Shown: positions 26,553 through 37,288, counted from the first letter of the stretch. The stretch is 64,000 nucleotides of DNA from Novosphingobium sediminis (GCF_007991615.1 NZ_BJYR01000009.1:62001-126000); one strand, 5' to 3'. Notes: generated by a model from the letters alone, not told the origin. Program-made: numbers and translations.

Positions 26553-27574
26553 GTCATTCAGGCACTTTGGCTGACCTCAAGCTGTCTGTCCTCGATCTCG
26601 TCCCTGTGCGGGAAGGCGGCACGGTGAGCGAGGCGCTGGCCGAAGCCGCATCGCTGGCAAAGACGGCGGAAGACCTCGGCTACAACCGCTTCTGGGTGGC
26701 CGAGCACCACGGCATGGAAGGCATCGCGGGCGCGGCGGTCTCGGTCGTGCTCGCGCACATCGGCAATGCCACCTCGCGCATCCGGCTGGGCGCGGGCGGA
26801 ATCATGCTGCCCAACCACAATCCGCTGGTGATCGCCGAACAGTTCGGCGCGCTCGATGCGCTGTTTCCGGGCCGGATCGACCTCGGGCTCGGCCGCGCGC
26901 CGGGCGCCGACCAGCGCATCATGCGGGCGCTGCACAAGGATATCCATCAGGCGGCGGAGAGCTTCCCGACCGACGTGGTGGAGCTGCAATTGCACTTCGC
27001 GGGCGATGCGCGCCTGCCGCTGCAGGCGACGCCCGGCCTCGGCGCAAAGCCGGAAATGTGGATCCTCGGCTCAAGCCTGTTCGGCGCGCAGCTCGCCGCG
27101 ATGCTGGGCCTGCCCTATGCCTTCGCCTCGCACTTCGCGCCCGATCACCTCGACGCGGCGCTGACGCTGTATCGCGAACGGTTCCAGCCCTCGGAGCGGC
27201 TCGACAAGCCATACGTGATGGCTGCGATCAACGTGATTGCAGCGGATACCGACGAGGAAGCCGTGCTGCTCGCCTCCTCGATGGACCAGTCGTTCGTGCG
27301 CCTGCGCACCGGTTCGCCGGGTAAGCTGCCGCCGCCGGTGCCCGGCTACCGCGAAAGCCTGCATCCTTCCTCGCTCGCCATGCTCGATCACATGCGGCAG
27401 GTCAGCGCCATCGGCAGCGTCAAGACGGTGCGCGAGCGGCTGGCCGCCTTCCGCGCGCGGACCGGGGCGGACGAGCTGATCGTCTCGGGCTCCACCTTCG
27501 ATCCGGCGCTGCGCCACCGCAGTCTGGCGCTCACCATGGAAGCATTGCAGGCCGACTTGGCCGTTCCGGCATAA
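26549..27574 (+). CDS. Luciferase-like (LLM class) flavin-dependent oxidoreductase
   Basis: A 341-residue member of the bacterial luciferase-like monooxygenase family that lacks a coenzyme F420 context and so is expected to use FMN. It has the N-terminal LSVLDLVPV strand, FWVAEHHG, the RIRLGAGGIMLPNH segment, GRIDLGLGRAPG and SGSTFDPALRHRS, matching the YhbW-type subgroup. The substrate is unknown. The ATG overlaps the previous stop, so it is coupled to the TPR protein. Confidence 0.92.
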   Translation: MSHSGTLADLKLSVLDLVPVREGGTVSEALAEAASLAKTAEDLGYNRFWVAEHHGMEGIAGAAVSVVLAHIGNATSRIRLGAGGIMLPNHNPLVIAEQFGALDALFPGRIDLGLGRAPGADQRIMRALHKDIHQAAESFPTDVVELQLHFAGDARLPLQATPGLGAKPEMWILGSSLFGAQLAAMLGLPYAFASHFAPDHLDAALTLYRERFQPSERLDKPYVMAAINVIAADTDEEAVLLASSMDQSFVRLRTGSPGKLPPPVPGYRESLHPSSLAMLDHMRQVSAIGSVKTVRERLAAFRARTGADELIVSGSTFDPALRHRSLALTMEALQADLAVPA

Positions 27575-27752
27575 TAGCCAATGATGCCTAATTCTTAAGG
27601 CTCCTCCCGCTTGCCTCTGCGCCGATGCCGGAGTAGGCTTCGCATTATTAGTTCATGAGTGTGACATAAAATTGCGCGCTCATGACGACAAGATGGCGCG
27701 CCTCCGGCAGGGCAAACCTGCGGAGTGACAGCGCCGGGATGCAGGAGCGACC

Positions 27753-30700
27753 ATGGCTACCAAGACCGCCGTTTCCGGCGTGGATGCGATCCTTTCGCAA
27801 GCGCTTGCTGCGCGCTTCGCAGCCTCCCTGTTGCCCGCGGAAGCCGCCGATTTCGAAGCGGAACGGCTGGCCGGAGCGGCGCGTTTCACCCTGATTGCGG
27901 CGGCCAAGCGCACGGGGGCTGAGCCGGCCATTGCCATCGAAAGCGTCGGCGGGCAGTCGGGTTCCGGAGGCGGTTCGCGCTATCTGCGCATCGCGGTCAT
28001 CAATGATGACATGCCATTCCTCGTCGATTCGATTGCGGCGGCGATCTCGGCGCAGGGCCTGGCGATCGATCGGCTGGTCCATCCCGTGGTGGCGGTGCGG
28101 CGCGATCCCGAGGGCAACCTGCTCGGCCTGCCCGAAGGCGATGCGGTGGGTGAACGCCGCGAATCGATGGTCTATCTGGAGACCGAGCGCGTCGATGCGC
28201 GCGAACGCCGCGAATTGCTCGCCGGCTTGCGCGCCACTCTGGCAGACGTCCATGCCGCCGTTGCTGATTGGCCGCGCATGCAGGCCGCGATGCAGGAAGA
28301 CGCGCGCACGCTCCCCGATCAGGAGGGCGCGGCATTGCTGCGCTGGCTGGCCGACGGGATGCTTACCCAGCTCGGCCATGTCGTCCAGCACCGCGATGGT
28401 TCGCATAGGCAGGCGCTCGGCATCTGCCGCGCCAGCGATGCGCCGCTGCTGGCCAAGGCGAGCTACGACCGCGCCTTCGCATGGTTCGACCGGCTGGGCG
28501 AGCGCGGCGCTGATGCCCCGCGCAGCCCGCTCATCGTCAAGGCGAACCGCATCGCCCGCGTCCATCGCCGCGTCCCGCTCGATCTGTTCATCGCGCCGGT
28601 GATGGAAGGCGGCAAGGTGACCGCGCTCTCCGTCCATGCCGGCGTCTGGACCAGCGCTGCACTGGCTGCCACGCCGGACCGCATCCCGCGCATGCGCAGC
28701 CAGCTCGAAGCCTTGATGGACAAGTTCGGCTTCGCGCCCAACGGCCATGCCGGCAAGGCGCTGGCCCACGCGCTGACGGCGCTGCCGCACGATCTGCTCA
28801 TCAGCTTTGACGAGGCCGATCTCGAACGCGTCGCCACGACGATGATGACGCTGATTGATCGGCCCCGTCCGCGCCTGTCGCTCGTTGCCGCGCCGCTCGC
28901 GCGCCATCTCTTCGCCTTCGTTTGGCTGCCGCGCGATGTGCAATCGACCGAACTTCGCCACCGCGTGCAGGCCATGCTCGAAGCCGCGACCGACGCGCCG
29001 CTTCTCGATTGGAGCCTCTCGGTCGAGGGCAGCACGCTCGCGGTAATGCGCTTCGTGATCGATATCCGCGATGGCGCAGCCCTGCCCGATGAAGCGGCGC
29101 TCGATGCCGCCTTGCAGACGATGGTGCGCGGATGGGGCGCGGCGGTCGAAGCAGAGCTGGCCAAGGGTGAAGATCCGGCGCGTGCTGCCGCGATTTCCGC
29201 GCGCTATGCCGAGGCGTTCCCGATTGGCTACCGCAGCGCCTATGGCCCAGCCGAAGCTGCAGGTGACATCCGCGTTTTGCGCGCGCTGACGCAGACGGGC
29301 GCCCCCCGCCGCGCGGTGCGGCTCCACCGCCTCCCCGGCGAAGAAGGCCTGCGTCTGAAGCTCTACCAGCGGGAGGGCGCCATCGTGCTGTCCGATGCGG
29401 TGCCGGTGCTCGAAAACTTCGGCTTCCGCGTGCTGGAAGAAGTGCCGACCGCGCTCGACAAGGGGCGGCTGGGCTTCATCCATGATTTCCTCGTCGCGCT
29501 GCCCGAAGGGATCGAGGGCGAGGCACTGCTCGCCCGCGCCGAGGCTATCGAGGAATCGCTGGCCGCCGTGCTCAACGGCGGGGCGGAGGATGACCTGTTC
29601 AACCGCCTCATCGTCACTGCGGGGCTCACTGCGCGCGGGGCTAACTGGATGCGCGCCTGGTATCGCTACCTGCGTCAGGCCGGCATGACGTTCTCGATCG
29701 CCACCGCAGTCGAAGCCCTGCGCAGCGCGCCCATTGTCACGCGCGGGCTGATCGGCCTGTTCCTTGCGCGCCACGATCCCGCGTTCGCCGAAGACCGCGC
29801 CGAAGCCGAAGCCCGCTTTGCCGAGCAGATCCGCAGCGGCCTCGCCGGGGTTGCCGCGATCAACGACGACCGCCTGCTGCGCCAGTTCCGCGCGCTCGCC
29901 GAAGCGATCCTGCGGACCAATGCGTTCGCGCCTGCCGCCGCCGAAGCGCTGGCATTCAAGATCGATTCCGCGCTGGTTCCCGGCCTCCCCAAGCCAGTGC
30001 CGTGGCGTGAAATCTTCGTCTACAGCCCGCGCGTCGAGGGCATCCACCTCCGCGCCGGCCCGGTCGCGCGCGGAGGCCTGCGCTGGTCCGACCGGCGCGA
30101 CGACTTCCGCACCGAAGTGCTAGGCCTGATGAAGGCGCAGCGCGTGAAGAACGCGGTGATCGTGCCGACTGGCGCCAAGGGCGGCTTCTATCCCAAGCAG
30201 CTGCCCGATCCCATCCGCCAGCGTGAAGCATGGCTGGCCGAAGGGCGCGAAAGCTATCAGGTGTTCATCCGCACACTGCTCTCCGTGACCGACAACATCG
30301 TCGGCGGCGAGGTGGTCCACCCTGCCGGCGTGGTGATTCGCGATGGCGAGGATCCCTATTTCGTCGTCGCTGCAGACAAGGGCACCGCGACTTTCTCGGA
30401 TATCGCCAACGCCATCGCCGAGGCCAAGGGCTTCTGGCTGGATGACGCCTTCGCGAGCGGCGGCTCCAAAGGCTATGACCACAAGGCCATGGGCATCACC
30501 GCTCGCGGCGCGTGGCTTTCGGTGCAGCGCCACTTCCGCGAACTCGGCGTGGACGTGCAGACCCAGCCGATCACCGTGGCGGGCTGCGGCGACATGTCGG
30601 GCGATGTGTTCGGCAACGGCATGCTGCTGTCGAAGGCGCTCAAGGTAGTGGCGGCCTTCGATCACCGCCACGTGTTCCTCGATCCTTCGCCCGATCCGGA

Positions 30701-32471
30701 AGCAAGCTGGGCAGAGCGCGCGCGCATGTTCGCGCTGCCGCGGTCGAGCTGGGACGATTACGACAAGTCGCTCATTTCCAAGGGCGGCGGCGTGTTTCCC
30801 CGCACGATGAAGCAGATCCCGCTGTCAGACGAAGTGCGCGCGATGCTGGGCGTCGAGGACGCCGAGCTTGAGCCTGAAGCGCTGATCACCGCGATCCTCA
30901 AGGCGCCGGTCGATCTGCTCTGGTTCGGCGGCATCGGCACCTATGTGAAGGCCTCGAGCGAGAACAACGTCGCGGTGGGCGATCCCGCCAACGACGGCCT
31001 GCGCATCAATGGCGAGGACGTCCGCGCACGTGTGATCGGTGAAGGCGCCAACCTCGGCACCACGCAGGCGGGCCGCATCGAATATTCGCTGGTCGGTGCG
31101 ACGGGTCGGGGAGGGCGGATCAACACCGACTTCATCGACAACTCGGCGGGCGTCGATTGTTCGGACAACGAGGTCAACATCAAGATCGCGCTCGCCTCGG
31201 CCAAGCGCGCCGGGCGGCTCGATGAAGACGGCCGCGTCGCGCTGCTCACCGCGATGACCGACGATGTTTCGCGGCTCGTGCTGGAGGATAACCGCCTGCA
31301 GGCCCTCGCGCTCTCCATCGCCGAGCGCGGCGGGGCAGGGGCGGCGCCCGCCTATGCGCGGCTCGTCGATGTGCTGGAGGAAAACGGCGATCTTGATCGC
31401 AAGACCGAAGGGCTTGCCAGCAGCGAAGACATGCTGCGCCGAGCTGCCGCTGGTCACGGCTTCACCCGGCCCGAACTCGCGGTGCTGCTCTCCAGCGCGA
31501 AACTGGTGCTTCAGCGCGCGCTGGAAGAGAGCCCGGTGGTCGATGATCCCGTGCTCGAAGCCGATCTCTTTGCCGCTTTCCCGCCGCAGATGCAGGAAAC
31601 CTTCGCCGAGGATATCCGCAGCCACCGCCTGCGCCGCGAACTGATCGCGACCAAGCTGGCCAACCGCATTGTCAACGATCTGGGGCCGGTGCATCCCTTC
31701 GAACTGGTCGAGGAGGAAGGCGTGGGCCTGGCGCAAGTGGCATCGGCTTTTGTCGTTGCGGCGCGTCTGCTCGATCTCAAGGGAATCTGGGCGCTGCTCG
31801 ACGGGCCGGACGGCGATGCCATGCCGGAGCAGGTGCGGCTCTCGCTCTATGCCCGCGTCGCCGAAGTGCTGCGCGGCCACATCGCCGATGTACTGCGCGC
31901 GGGCCGCGGGTCGTTCGAGCCGGGCAAGCTGATCGCCGAACTCGCCCCCGGCGTCACCCAGTTGGCAGGCTCCACCAGCGAACTGCTGCAGGGCGAGGCG
32001 AAGGTGCAGGCACGGCGCATGCTGGCCGAACTCACCGATGCGGGCGTGCCGCCGCAAGTGGCGCAGCGGATCGCGCACCTCGTCGATATGGACGGGGCCA
32101 TCGGCCTTGCCCACCTCGCCGCGACGCGCGTGATCGACCCGGCGGCGCTGACCGCTGCCTTCTCGGCGCTCGGTGCCGCGCTGGGGCTCGATTGGGCGCA
32201 GCAGGCAGCGAGCCGGATGAGCCCCTCCGATCCATGGGAGCGCCTGCTCGTCGCTGGCCTCGCGCGCGATTTCCAGCAGATGCGCCTCGATTTCCTCGCC
32301 CGCGCGGCCGGGCAGGATCCGGGCGCGGCGGTGGCGCAGTGGCTGGAGGCGCAGGCGGCACCAGTGCGCAATTTCCGCGCGCTGACAGGCCGGGCGCAAG
32401 GCGCAGGCGGGGTCGCCCCGGCGATGCTGGCGCAGCTGGCAAGCCAAGCGCGGACGCTGCTGGCACGGTAA
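27753..32471 (+). CDS. Large NAD-specific glutamate dehydrogenase (GDH-180 type)
   Basis: A 1572-residue enzyme that converts glutamate to 2-oxoglutarate and ammonia with NAD. The long N-terminal region contains regulatory ACT-like domains; the catalytic core in the second half carries RGGLRWSDRRDDFRTE, IVPTGAKGGFYPKQ, the nucleotide-binding GCGDMSGDVFGNGML, LLWFGGIGTYVK and GEGANLGTTQAGRIEY. The C-terminal helical region completes the usual length. The start has the ribosome-binding site AGGAG just before ATGGCTACC. It stands alone with about 180 bp of upstream space and is followed by a palindromic repeat. Confidence 0.95.
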   Translation: MATKTAVSGVDAILSQALAARFAASLLPAEAADFEAERLAGAARFTLIAAAKRTGAEPAIAIESVGGQSGSGGGSRYLRIAVINDDMPFLVDSIAAAISAQGLAIDRLVHPVVAVRRDPEGNLLGLPEGDAVGERRESMVYLETERVDARERRELLAGLRATLADVHAAVADWPRMQAAMQEDARTLPDQEGAALLRWLADGMLTQLGHVVQHRDGSHRQALGICRASDAPLLAKASYDRAFAWFDRLGERGADAPRSPLIVKANRIARVHRRVPLDLFIAPVMEGGKVTALSVHAGVWTSAALAATPDRIPRMRSQLEALMDKFGFAPNGHAGKALAHALTALPHDLLISFDEADLERVATTMMTLIDRPRPRLSLVAAPLARHLFAFVWLPRDVQSTELRHRVQAMLEAATDAPLLDWSLSVEGSTLAVMRFVIDIRDGAALPDEAALDAALQTMVRGWGAAVEAELAKGEDPARAAAISARYAEAFPIGYRSAYGPAEAAGDIRVLRALTQTGAPRRAVRLHRLPGEEGLRLKLYQREGAIVLSDAVPVLENFGFRVLEEVPTALDKGRLGFIHDFLVALPEGIEGEALLARAEAIEESLAAVLNGGAEDDLFNRLIVTAGLTARGANWMRAWYRYLRQAGMTFSIATAVEALRSAPIVTRGLIGLFLARHDPAFAEDRAEAEARFAEQIRSGLAGVAAINDDRLLRQFRALAEAILRTNAFAPAAAEALAFKIDSALVPGLPKPVPWREIFVYSPRVEGIHLRAGPVARGGLRWSDRRDDFRTEVLGLMKAQRVKNAVIVPTGAKGGFYPKQLPDPIRQREAWLAEGRESYQVFIRTLLSVTDNIVGGEVVHPAGVVIRDGEDPYFVVAADKGTATFSDIANAIAEAKGFWLDDAFASGGSKGYDHKAMGITARGAWLSVQRHFRELGVDVQTQPITVAGCGDMSGDVFGNGMLLSKALKVVAAFDHRHVFLDPSPDPEASWAERARMFALPRSSWDDYDKSLISKGGGVFPRTMKQIPLSDEVRAMLGVEDAELEPEALITAILKAPVDLLWFGGIGTYVKASSENNVAVGDPANDGLRINGEDVRARVIGEGANLGTTQAGRIEYSLVGATGRGGRINTDFIDNSAGVDCSDNEVNIKIALASAKRAGRLDEDGRVALLTAMTDDVSRLVLEDNRLQALALSIAERGGAGAAPAYARLVDVLEENGDLDRKTEGLASSEDMLRRAAAGHGFTRPELAVLLSSAKLVLQRALEESPVVDDPVLEADLFAAFPPQMQETFAEDIRSHRLRRELIATKLANRIVNDLGPVHPFELVEEEGVGLAQVASAFVVAARLLDLKGIWALLDGPDGDAMPEQVRLSLYARVAEVLRGHIADVLRAGRGSFEPGKLIAELAPGVTQLAGSTSELLQGEAKVQARRMLAELTDAGVPPQVAQRIAHLVDMDGAIGLAHLAATRVIDPAALTAAFSALGAALGLDWAQQAASRMSPSDPWERLLVAGLARDFQQMRLDFLARAAGQDPGAAVAQWLEAQAAPVRNFRALTGRAQGAGGVAPAMLAQLASQARTLLAR

Positions 32472-32478
32472 CGGCCCT

Positions 32479-32568
32479 CCCCAACCCGCTCACCCTGAGC
32501 TTGTCGAAGGGTGCTGGCGCGGCCGCTGTGTATGATGCTTCGACGAGCTCAACATGAGCGGGTTGGGG
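32479..32568. repeat. Imperfect palindromic repeat after the glutamate dehydrogenase gene
   Basis: Arms 32479-32509 and 32538-32568 are largely complementary: CCCCAACCCGCTCA pairs with TGAGCGGGTTGGGG, and GAGCT..TCGAAG pairs with CTTCGACGAGCTC, around a 28-bp centre. The block CCTGAGCTTGTCGAAGG is one I associate with dispersed repeats in sphingomonad genomes. It lies between the dehydrogenase stop and the reductase gene and could stabilise or end the transcript. Confidence 0.7.
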
Positions 32569-32673
32569 GGATGGACTGCAAACTCGTCTGTGCCGGTGCG
32601 GACATTCTCACTCGCGCCAGTTGACGCGCCGCGACTTTTCGCCAAATCCGCGCTCACCAAAAGGAGTGCGGGC

Positions 32674-33912
32674 ATGAGCGGAACGGATCTGGCAGCTGAT
32701 GTGGTGATTGTCGGCGCGGGCCATGGCGGTGCACAGGCGGGAATCGCGCTACGGCAGAACGGGTTCACCGGCACGATCCTGGTCGTCGGGCGCGAGCCTG
32801 AACTGCCCTACGAGCGCCCGCCGCTGTCCAAGGAATACCTTGCGCGCGACAAGACCTTCGACCGTATCATGATCCGTCCCGAGGCGTTCTGGGCGGACAA
32901 GGCCGTGACGATGCTGCTCGGCACCGAGGTCACCGCGCTTGATGCCGCCGCCCATGTCGCGACGCTGAGCGATGGCCGCAGTCTGCACTATGGCCACCTG
33001 ATCTGGGCCGCAGGCGGCGATCCGCGCAAGCTGTCGTGCGCCGGGGCCGATCTCGCCGGTGTCCACGCGGTGCGCACGCGCGAGGATGTCGACCGGCTGA
33101 TGGGCGAGCTTGATGCCGGCGCGCGGCGCGCGGTGGTGATCGGCGGCGGCTATATCGGCCTCGAAGCCGCAGCCGTGCTGACCAAGCTCGATTGCCACGT
33201 CACCCTGCTCGAAGCCCTGCCGCGCGTGCTGGCGCGTGTGGCGGGTGAGGCGCTGTCTGCGTTTTACGAAGCGGACCACCGCGCCCACGGCGTCGATCTG
33301 CGCACCGGCGTCATGGTCGATTGCTTGGTGGGTGAAGGCGGCAAGGTTACCGGCGTCAAGCTCGCTGACGGCAGCGTGCTCCCCGCCGATCTCGTCATCG
33401 TCGGTATCGGCATCATCCCTTGCGTCGAGCCGCTGCGCGCGGCTGGCGCTGAGGGTTCAAACGGGGTGCAGGTCGATGGCCAGTGCCGCACCTCGCTCCC
33501 CGACGTCTACGCGATCGGCGATTGCGCGGCGCATGCCAACGCCTTTGCCGATGGCGCGGTGATCCGGCTTGAATCGGTGCAGAACGCCAATGACATGGCC
33601 ACCGTCGCCGCCAAGACGATCTGCGGCGTCGATGCCACCTACCACGCTGTGCCGTGGTTCTGGTCGAACCAGTATGACCTCAAGCTCCAGACCGTCGGCC
33701 TTTCCACCGGCCACGATGCCGTCGTCACGCGGGGCGATCCGGCCACGCGCAGCTTCTCAGTGATCTACCTGAAGCAGGGCAAGGTCGTGGCGCTCGACTG
33801 CGTCAACATGATCAAGGACTATGTGCAGGGCCGCAAGCTGGTGGAGACCGGCGCCGTGATCGCGCCCGAGCGGCTGGCGGACGCGGGCACCCCGCTCAAG
33901 GAACTGGCATAG
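32674..33912 (+). CDS. NAD(P)H-dependent ferredoxin/rubredoxin reductase-type flavoprotein
   Basis: A 412-residue FAD enzyme that passes electrons from NAD(P)H to a ferredoxin, as in P450 and dioxygenase systems. It has two dinucleotide folds, [14 protein letters not shown] near the start (FAD) and [13 protein letters not shown] around residue 155 (NAD), and the FAD-closing YAIGDCAAH segment, plus the C-terminal reductase domain ([14 protein letters not shown]). The start is the ATG at 32674 with the ribosome-binding site AAAAGGAG. The CYP153-like P450 3.5 kb downstream is an obvious partner, but no ferredoxin gene lies between. It overlaps the convergent queG by 17 bp. Confidence 0.92.
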   Translation: MSGTDLAADVVIVGAGHGGAQAGIALRQNGFTGTILVVGREPELPYERPPLSKEYLARDKTFDRIMIRPEAFWADKAVTMLLGTEVTALDAAAHVATLSDGRSLHYGHLIWAAGGDPRKLSCAGADLAGVHAVRTREDVDRLMGELDAGARRAVVIGGGYIGLEAAAVLTKLDCHVTLLEALPRVLARVAGEALSAFYEADHRAHGVDLRTGVMVDCLVGEGGKVTGVKLADGSVLPADLVIVGIGIIPCVEPLRAAGAEGSNGVQVDGQCRTSLPDVYAIGDCAAHANAFADGAVIRLESVQNANDMATVAAKTICGVDATYHAVPWFWSNQYDLKLQTVGLSTGHDAVVTRGDPATRSFSVIYLKQGKVVALDCVNMIKDYVQGRKLVETGAVIAPERLADAGTPLKELA

Positions 33913-34963
33913 CTTCCGCGAGCCGGTCCAGCGCCCAGCTTGCGGCGTCTGCCACGGCTGGATCAGGATCACCGAGCAAGCGTTGCACCGGGGCCATCAG
34001 CGCCGCGTGGCTGCTGTTGCCCGCAGCATAGAGGCAATTGCGCACGAACCGGTCACGCCCGATCCGCTTGATCGGCGAGCCTGCAAACAGCGCGCGGAAG
34101 GCCGCGTCATCCAGTGCCAGCAATTCCGCGAGGCGCGGCGCGGTGAGTTCGGCGCGGGGGAGGAACGCCTTGTTGGTCGCCGCTGTGCTGGCAAAGCTGT
34201 TCCACGGGCAGACCGCGAGGCAATCGTCGCAGCCGTAGATGCGGTTGCCCAGTGCGGCGCGGAATTCCGCCGGGATCGGCCCCTTGTGCTCGATGGTGAG
34301 GTAGGAAATGCAGCGCCGCGCATCGAGGCGGTAGGGCGCGGGGAAGGCATCGGTCGGGCAGGCGCGCTGGCAGGCGGTGCATGATCCGCAGTGGTCAGCG
34401 TGGGGCGCATCGGGCGGCAGATCGAGCGTCGTGTAGATTGCGCCAAGGAACAGCCATGAACCGTGCTGCCGGTTGACCAGATTGGTGTGCTTGCCCTGCC
34501 AGCCGATCCCCGCCACCTCGCCCAGCGGCTTTTCCATCACGGGCGCGGTATCGACGAAGACCTTGACCTCGGCCCCCGGCACTTCGGCCACCAGCCAGCG
34601 TGCCAGCGCCTTGAGCGCGCGCTTCACCACGTCGTGATAGTCCGCCCCTTGCGCATAGACCGAGATGCGTGCGCGGTCTCTGGCCTCGGCCAGCGCGAGC
34701 GGGTCGGCGGCGGGGGCATAGCTCATGCCGAGCGCGATCACGCTGCGCGCTGCGGGCCACAGTGATTGCGGGCCGCGGCGGTGCTCGAAGCGGGTCTCCA
34801 TCCACTCCATCGAACCGTGGCTGCCCTCTGCCAGCCACTGCTCTAACCGCTCGGCGCGCACCGGATCATCGGTGGCGGGCGCGATCCCGCAGGCGGCAAA
34901 ACCCAGCCGCGCTGCCTCCGCCTTGATGCGCGAGGCGAGGGTGGTTTCCGCGCTGTTAACCAA
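33896..34963 (-). CDS. queG: Epoxyqueuosine reductase QueG
   Basis: A 355-residue cobalamin- and Fe-S-dependent enzyme making the last step to queuosine in tRNA. The two 4Fe-4S motifs are visible as [16 protein letters not shown] and [11 protein letters not shown], with the family segment [11 protein letters not shown] ahead of them and a helical HEAT-like C-terminus ([20 protein letters not shown]). The length is normal. It is divergent from the ABC exporter genes and its stop lies inside the end of the reductase gene. Confidence 0.95.
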   Translation of the reverse strand: MVNSAETTLASRIKAEAARLGFAACGIAPATDDPVRAERLEQWLAEGSHGSMEWMETRFEHRRGPQSLWPAARSVIALGMSYAPAADPLALAEARDRARISVYAQGADYHDVVKRALKALARWLVAEVPGAEVKVFVDTAPVMEKPLGEVAGIGWQGKHTNLVNRQHGSWLFLGAIYTTLDLPPDAPHADHCGSCTACQRACPTDAFPAPYRLDARRCISYLTIEHKGPIPAEFRAALGNRIYGCDDCLAVCPWNSFASTAATNKAFLPRAELTAPRLAELLALDDAAFRALFAGSPIKRIGRDRFVRNCLYAAGNSSHAALMAPVQRLLGDPDPAVADAASWALDRLAEAMPVP

Positions 34964-35009
34964 ACTTGCTGCCTCCCTCGTTCATCGCTTACGGTTAACG
35001 GCGGATCTC

Positions 35010-36032
35010 ATGAAGATCGAACCCTTTGCCTCCTTTACCGGGACGCCCGTGCTGGACAACGTTCCATCTGCTGACCTCGCAATCGAAGCGCGCGGCCTTG
35101 TGAAGCGCTTCGACGGCTTCACCGCGGTCGACGGCGTCGACATTTCGGTCCCGCGCGGTGCGATCTACGGCATCCTCGGGCCCAATGGCGCCGGCAAGAC
35201 GACGACGTTGCGCATGCTGCTTGGCATCATCGATCCCGATTCGGGCTATCGCTGCGTGCTCGGCCATGAACGGCCGACCGAAGTCGCGCGGCGCATCGGC
35301 TACCTGCCCGAGGAACGCGGTCTCTATCCCGCCATGAAGGCGGTTGAGGCCATCGCGTTCCTCGCCGCGCTGCGCGGTGTGCCGCTCAAGGAAGGCCGCC
35401 GCCGCGGCCGCGAACTGCTCGAACAGCATGGCCTCGGCTATGCGGCAGACCGCCAGATCCGCCAGCTTTCCAAGGGCATGGCGCAGCAGGTCCAGCTGCT
35501 TGGCACGCTCGTGCACGAACCCGATCTCGTGGTGTTCGACGAGCCGTTCTCCGGCCTCGACGCACTCAACCAGGGCAAGCTCGAGCGCATGATCCGCAGC
35601 CTTGCCGAGCGCGGAACGACGGTGATCTTCTCCACCCACGTCATCGCCCATGCCGAGCGCCTGTGCGACCAGATCGCGATCATCGCCGGCGGCAAGGTGC
35701 CGTTTGCGGGGCCGGTCGACGCCGCGCGTGATCGTCTGCGCCCGCAGGTCCGGCTCGAGACCCGCGCGCAGGAAGGGCCGTGGCGCGCTGCCATTCCGGC
35801 AGATGCGCGCCACGAAGGCCGCTTCTGGTTCTTCACCCTGCCCGAAAGCGGGGTCGAGCCGCTGCTGCGCGCGCTGATCGAAGGCGATGCCGGCATTCTC
35901 TCGCTCTCGATCGAGCGCCCCGGCCTGCACGATGCGTTCGTGTCCATCGCGGGCGAGGCTGCGGCCCGCGCGCTGGAGGAATCGGCGCAGGAAGAGGCCG
36001 AGAAGGCAATTCAGAAGAAGGGTCGCCGCTGA
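35010..36032 (+). CDS. ABC transporter ATP-binding protein (NatA-like exporter)
   Basis: A 340-residue ATPase of an export-type ABC system. Walker A is GPNGAGKT, the Q-loop region reads IGYLPEERGLY, the signature is LSKGMAQQ and Walker B is LVVFDEPF followed by the His switch STHVIAHAE. The C-terminal domain of about 100 residues is like that in NatA/YhaQ-type exporters. The start is the ATG at MKIEPFASF; the open frame upstream is the antisense of queG. Its stop overlaps the permease start (TGATG). Confidence 0.92.
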   Translation: MKIEPFASFTGTPVLDNVPSADLAIEARGLVKRFDGFTAVDGVDISVPRGAIYGILGPNGAGKTTTLRMLLGIIDPDSGYRCVLGHERPTEVARRIGYLPEERGLYPAMKAVEAIAFLAALRGVPLKEGRRRGRELLEQHGLGYAADRQIRQLSKGMAQQVQLLGTLVHEPDLVVFDEPFSGLDALNQGKLERMIRSLAERGTTVIFSTHVIAHAERLCDQIAIIAGGKVPFAGPVDAARDRLRPQVRLETRAQEGPWRAAIPADARHEGRFWFFTLPESGVEPLLRALIEGDAGILSLSIERPGLHDAFVSIAGEAAARALEESAQEEAEKAIQKKGRR

Positions 36033-37264
36033 TGCTCCGCAGCCATTTTGCCGCCGCTTGGGTGATCATGCGCCGTGATTTCTGCGCGGTGATCTTTTCC
36101 AAGACCTTCATCTTCTTCCTGATCGGCCCGCTGTTCCCGGTGTTCATCGGCGCGATGGCGGCGGCGGTGGGCTCGCAGGTCTCGCGGGATATCGACAATC
36201 CGGTGATCGGCATTGCCATGCCTGCGCATCAGGGCGATTCGCTGGTTGCCGCGCGCGGCAGTCTCGCGCCGAAGATGTCGGGCTTCGTGCCCGAATACAC
36301 CGTGCTCGCGCGGCTGGAGCCGGGCGAAACCTTCGATGCGCGCACCGTGCTCGCCAGCAAGGGCGTGAAGGGCGCACCGCAGCTTGCTGCCGTGATCACC
36401 GGCACGCTTGAAAAGCCGGTCCTGACCGGGAGCTCCGAACGTGTCGACCAGTGGCGCGGACAAGTGGCGCTGATCGCGGCAGAGGCCGGTGCGCCGGGGC
36501 CGCGCAGCTATCCCGAGGTCAAGGAAGACAAGATCGCCACGACCGCTGCCAAGCAGCATGTCGATCTCGCGGTGACGGCGCAGGCCGGGCAGGTGCTGCT
36601 GTTTCTGCTGACGATGCTGCTGGCAGGCATGGTGCTGTCGAACCTCGTTGAGGAAAAGGCCAACAAGATCATCGAAGTGCTTGCCGCCTCGATTCCGATG
36701 GATGCGCTGTTCCTCGGCAAGCTCTTCGCGATGCTCGCGGTCAGCCTGGTCGGCATCGCGGTGTGGGGCTCGGTCTATGGCATGCTGATGCTGGCGGGCA
36801 TGAAGTCGATCCCGCTGCTGGCAACGCCCGCCGTCGGCTGGCCGATGTTCTGCGTGCTCGGCTTCCTCTACTTCGCGATGGCCTATCTGCTGCTCGGTTC
36901 CCTGTTCCTTTCGATCGGCGGCATGGCGACCACGGTGCGCGAAGTGCAGACGCTCTCCATGCCGGTCACGATGATGCAACTCATGGTGTTTTTCTTCGCC
37001 AGCTATGCGCTGGCCCGCCCGGGCACGTGGATCGAGACGGCAAGCCTGGTCTTCCCGGTCAGCTCGCCTTTCGCGATGCTGGCGCAGGCGGCGCAGTCGC
37101 CGGTGCTCTGGCCGCATCTGGTTGCGCTGGTGTGGCAGGCGGTGTGGGTTGGCGTGATCATCCGCGTGGGGGCGCAGCTGTTCCGCCGCACGGTTATGAA
37201 ATCTGGCCCGGCACGGGGCCGTCGGGGCTGGTTTCGCCGCGCTGCTGCCGCCCCGGCACGATAA
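36032..37264 (+). CDS. ABC-2 type transporter permease (NatB-like)
   Basis: A 410-residue permease with one N-terminal membrane helix (FIFFLIGPLFPVFIGAMAAA), a large extracytoplasmic domain (about 45-190) and five or six C-terminal helices, matching the ABC2_membrane_3 layout. The conserved cytoplasmic NLVEEKANKIIEVLAAS precedes the second helix. With the ATPase upstream it forms an exporter of Na+ or drug type; the substrate is not evident. The start overlaps the ATPase stop by one base. Confidence 0.9.
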   Translation: MLRSHFAAAWVIMRRDFCAVIFSKTFIFFLIGPLFPVFIGAMAAAVGSQVSRDIDNPVIGIAMPAHQGDSLVAARGSLAPKMSGFVPEYTVLARLEPGETFDARTVLASKGVKGAPQLAAVITGTLEKPVLTGSSERVDQWRGQVALIAAEAGAPGPRSYPEVKEDKIATTAAKQHVDLAVTAQAGQVLLFLLTMLLAGMVLSNLVEEKANKIIEVLAASIPMDALFLGKLFAMLAVSLVGIAVWGSVYGMLMLAGMKSIPLLATPAVGWPMFCVLGFLYFAMAYLLLGSLFLSIGGMATTVREVQTLSMPVTMMQLMVFFFASYALARPGTWIETASLVFPVSSPFAMLAQAAQSPVLWPHLVALVWQAVWVGVIIRVGAQLFRRTVMKSGPARGRRGWFRRAAAAPAR

Positions 37265-37288
37265 GCGCTTCGAGCTGGCAATAGCTTA

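Noticed and set aside
27648..30047. A 799-codon minus-strand frame opposite the glutamate dehydrogenase
   Set aside because: Antisense shadow of a conserved catalytic protein; composition is typical of shadow frames.
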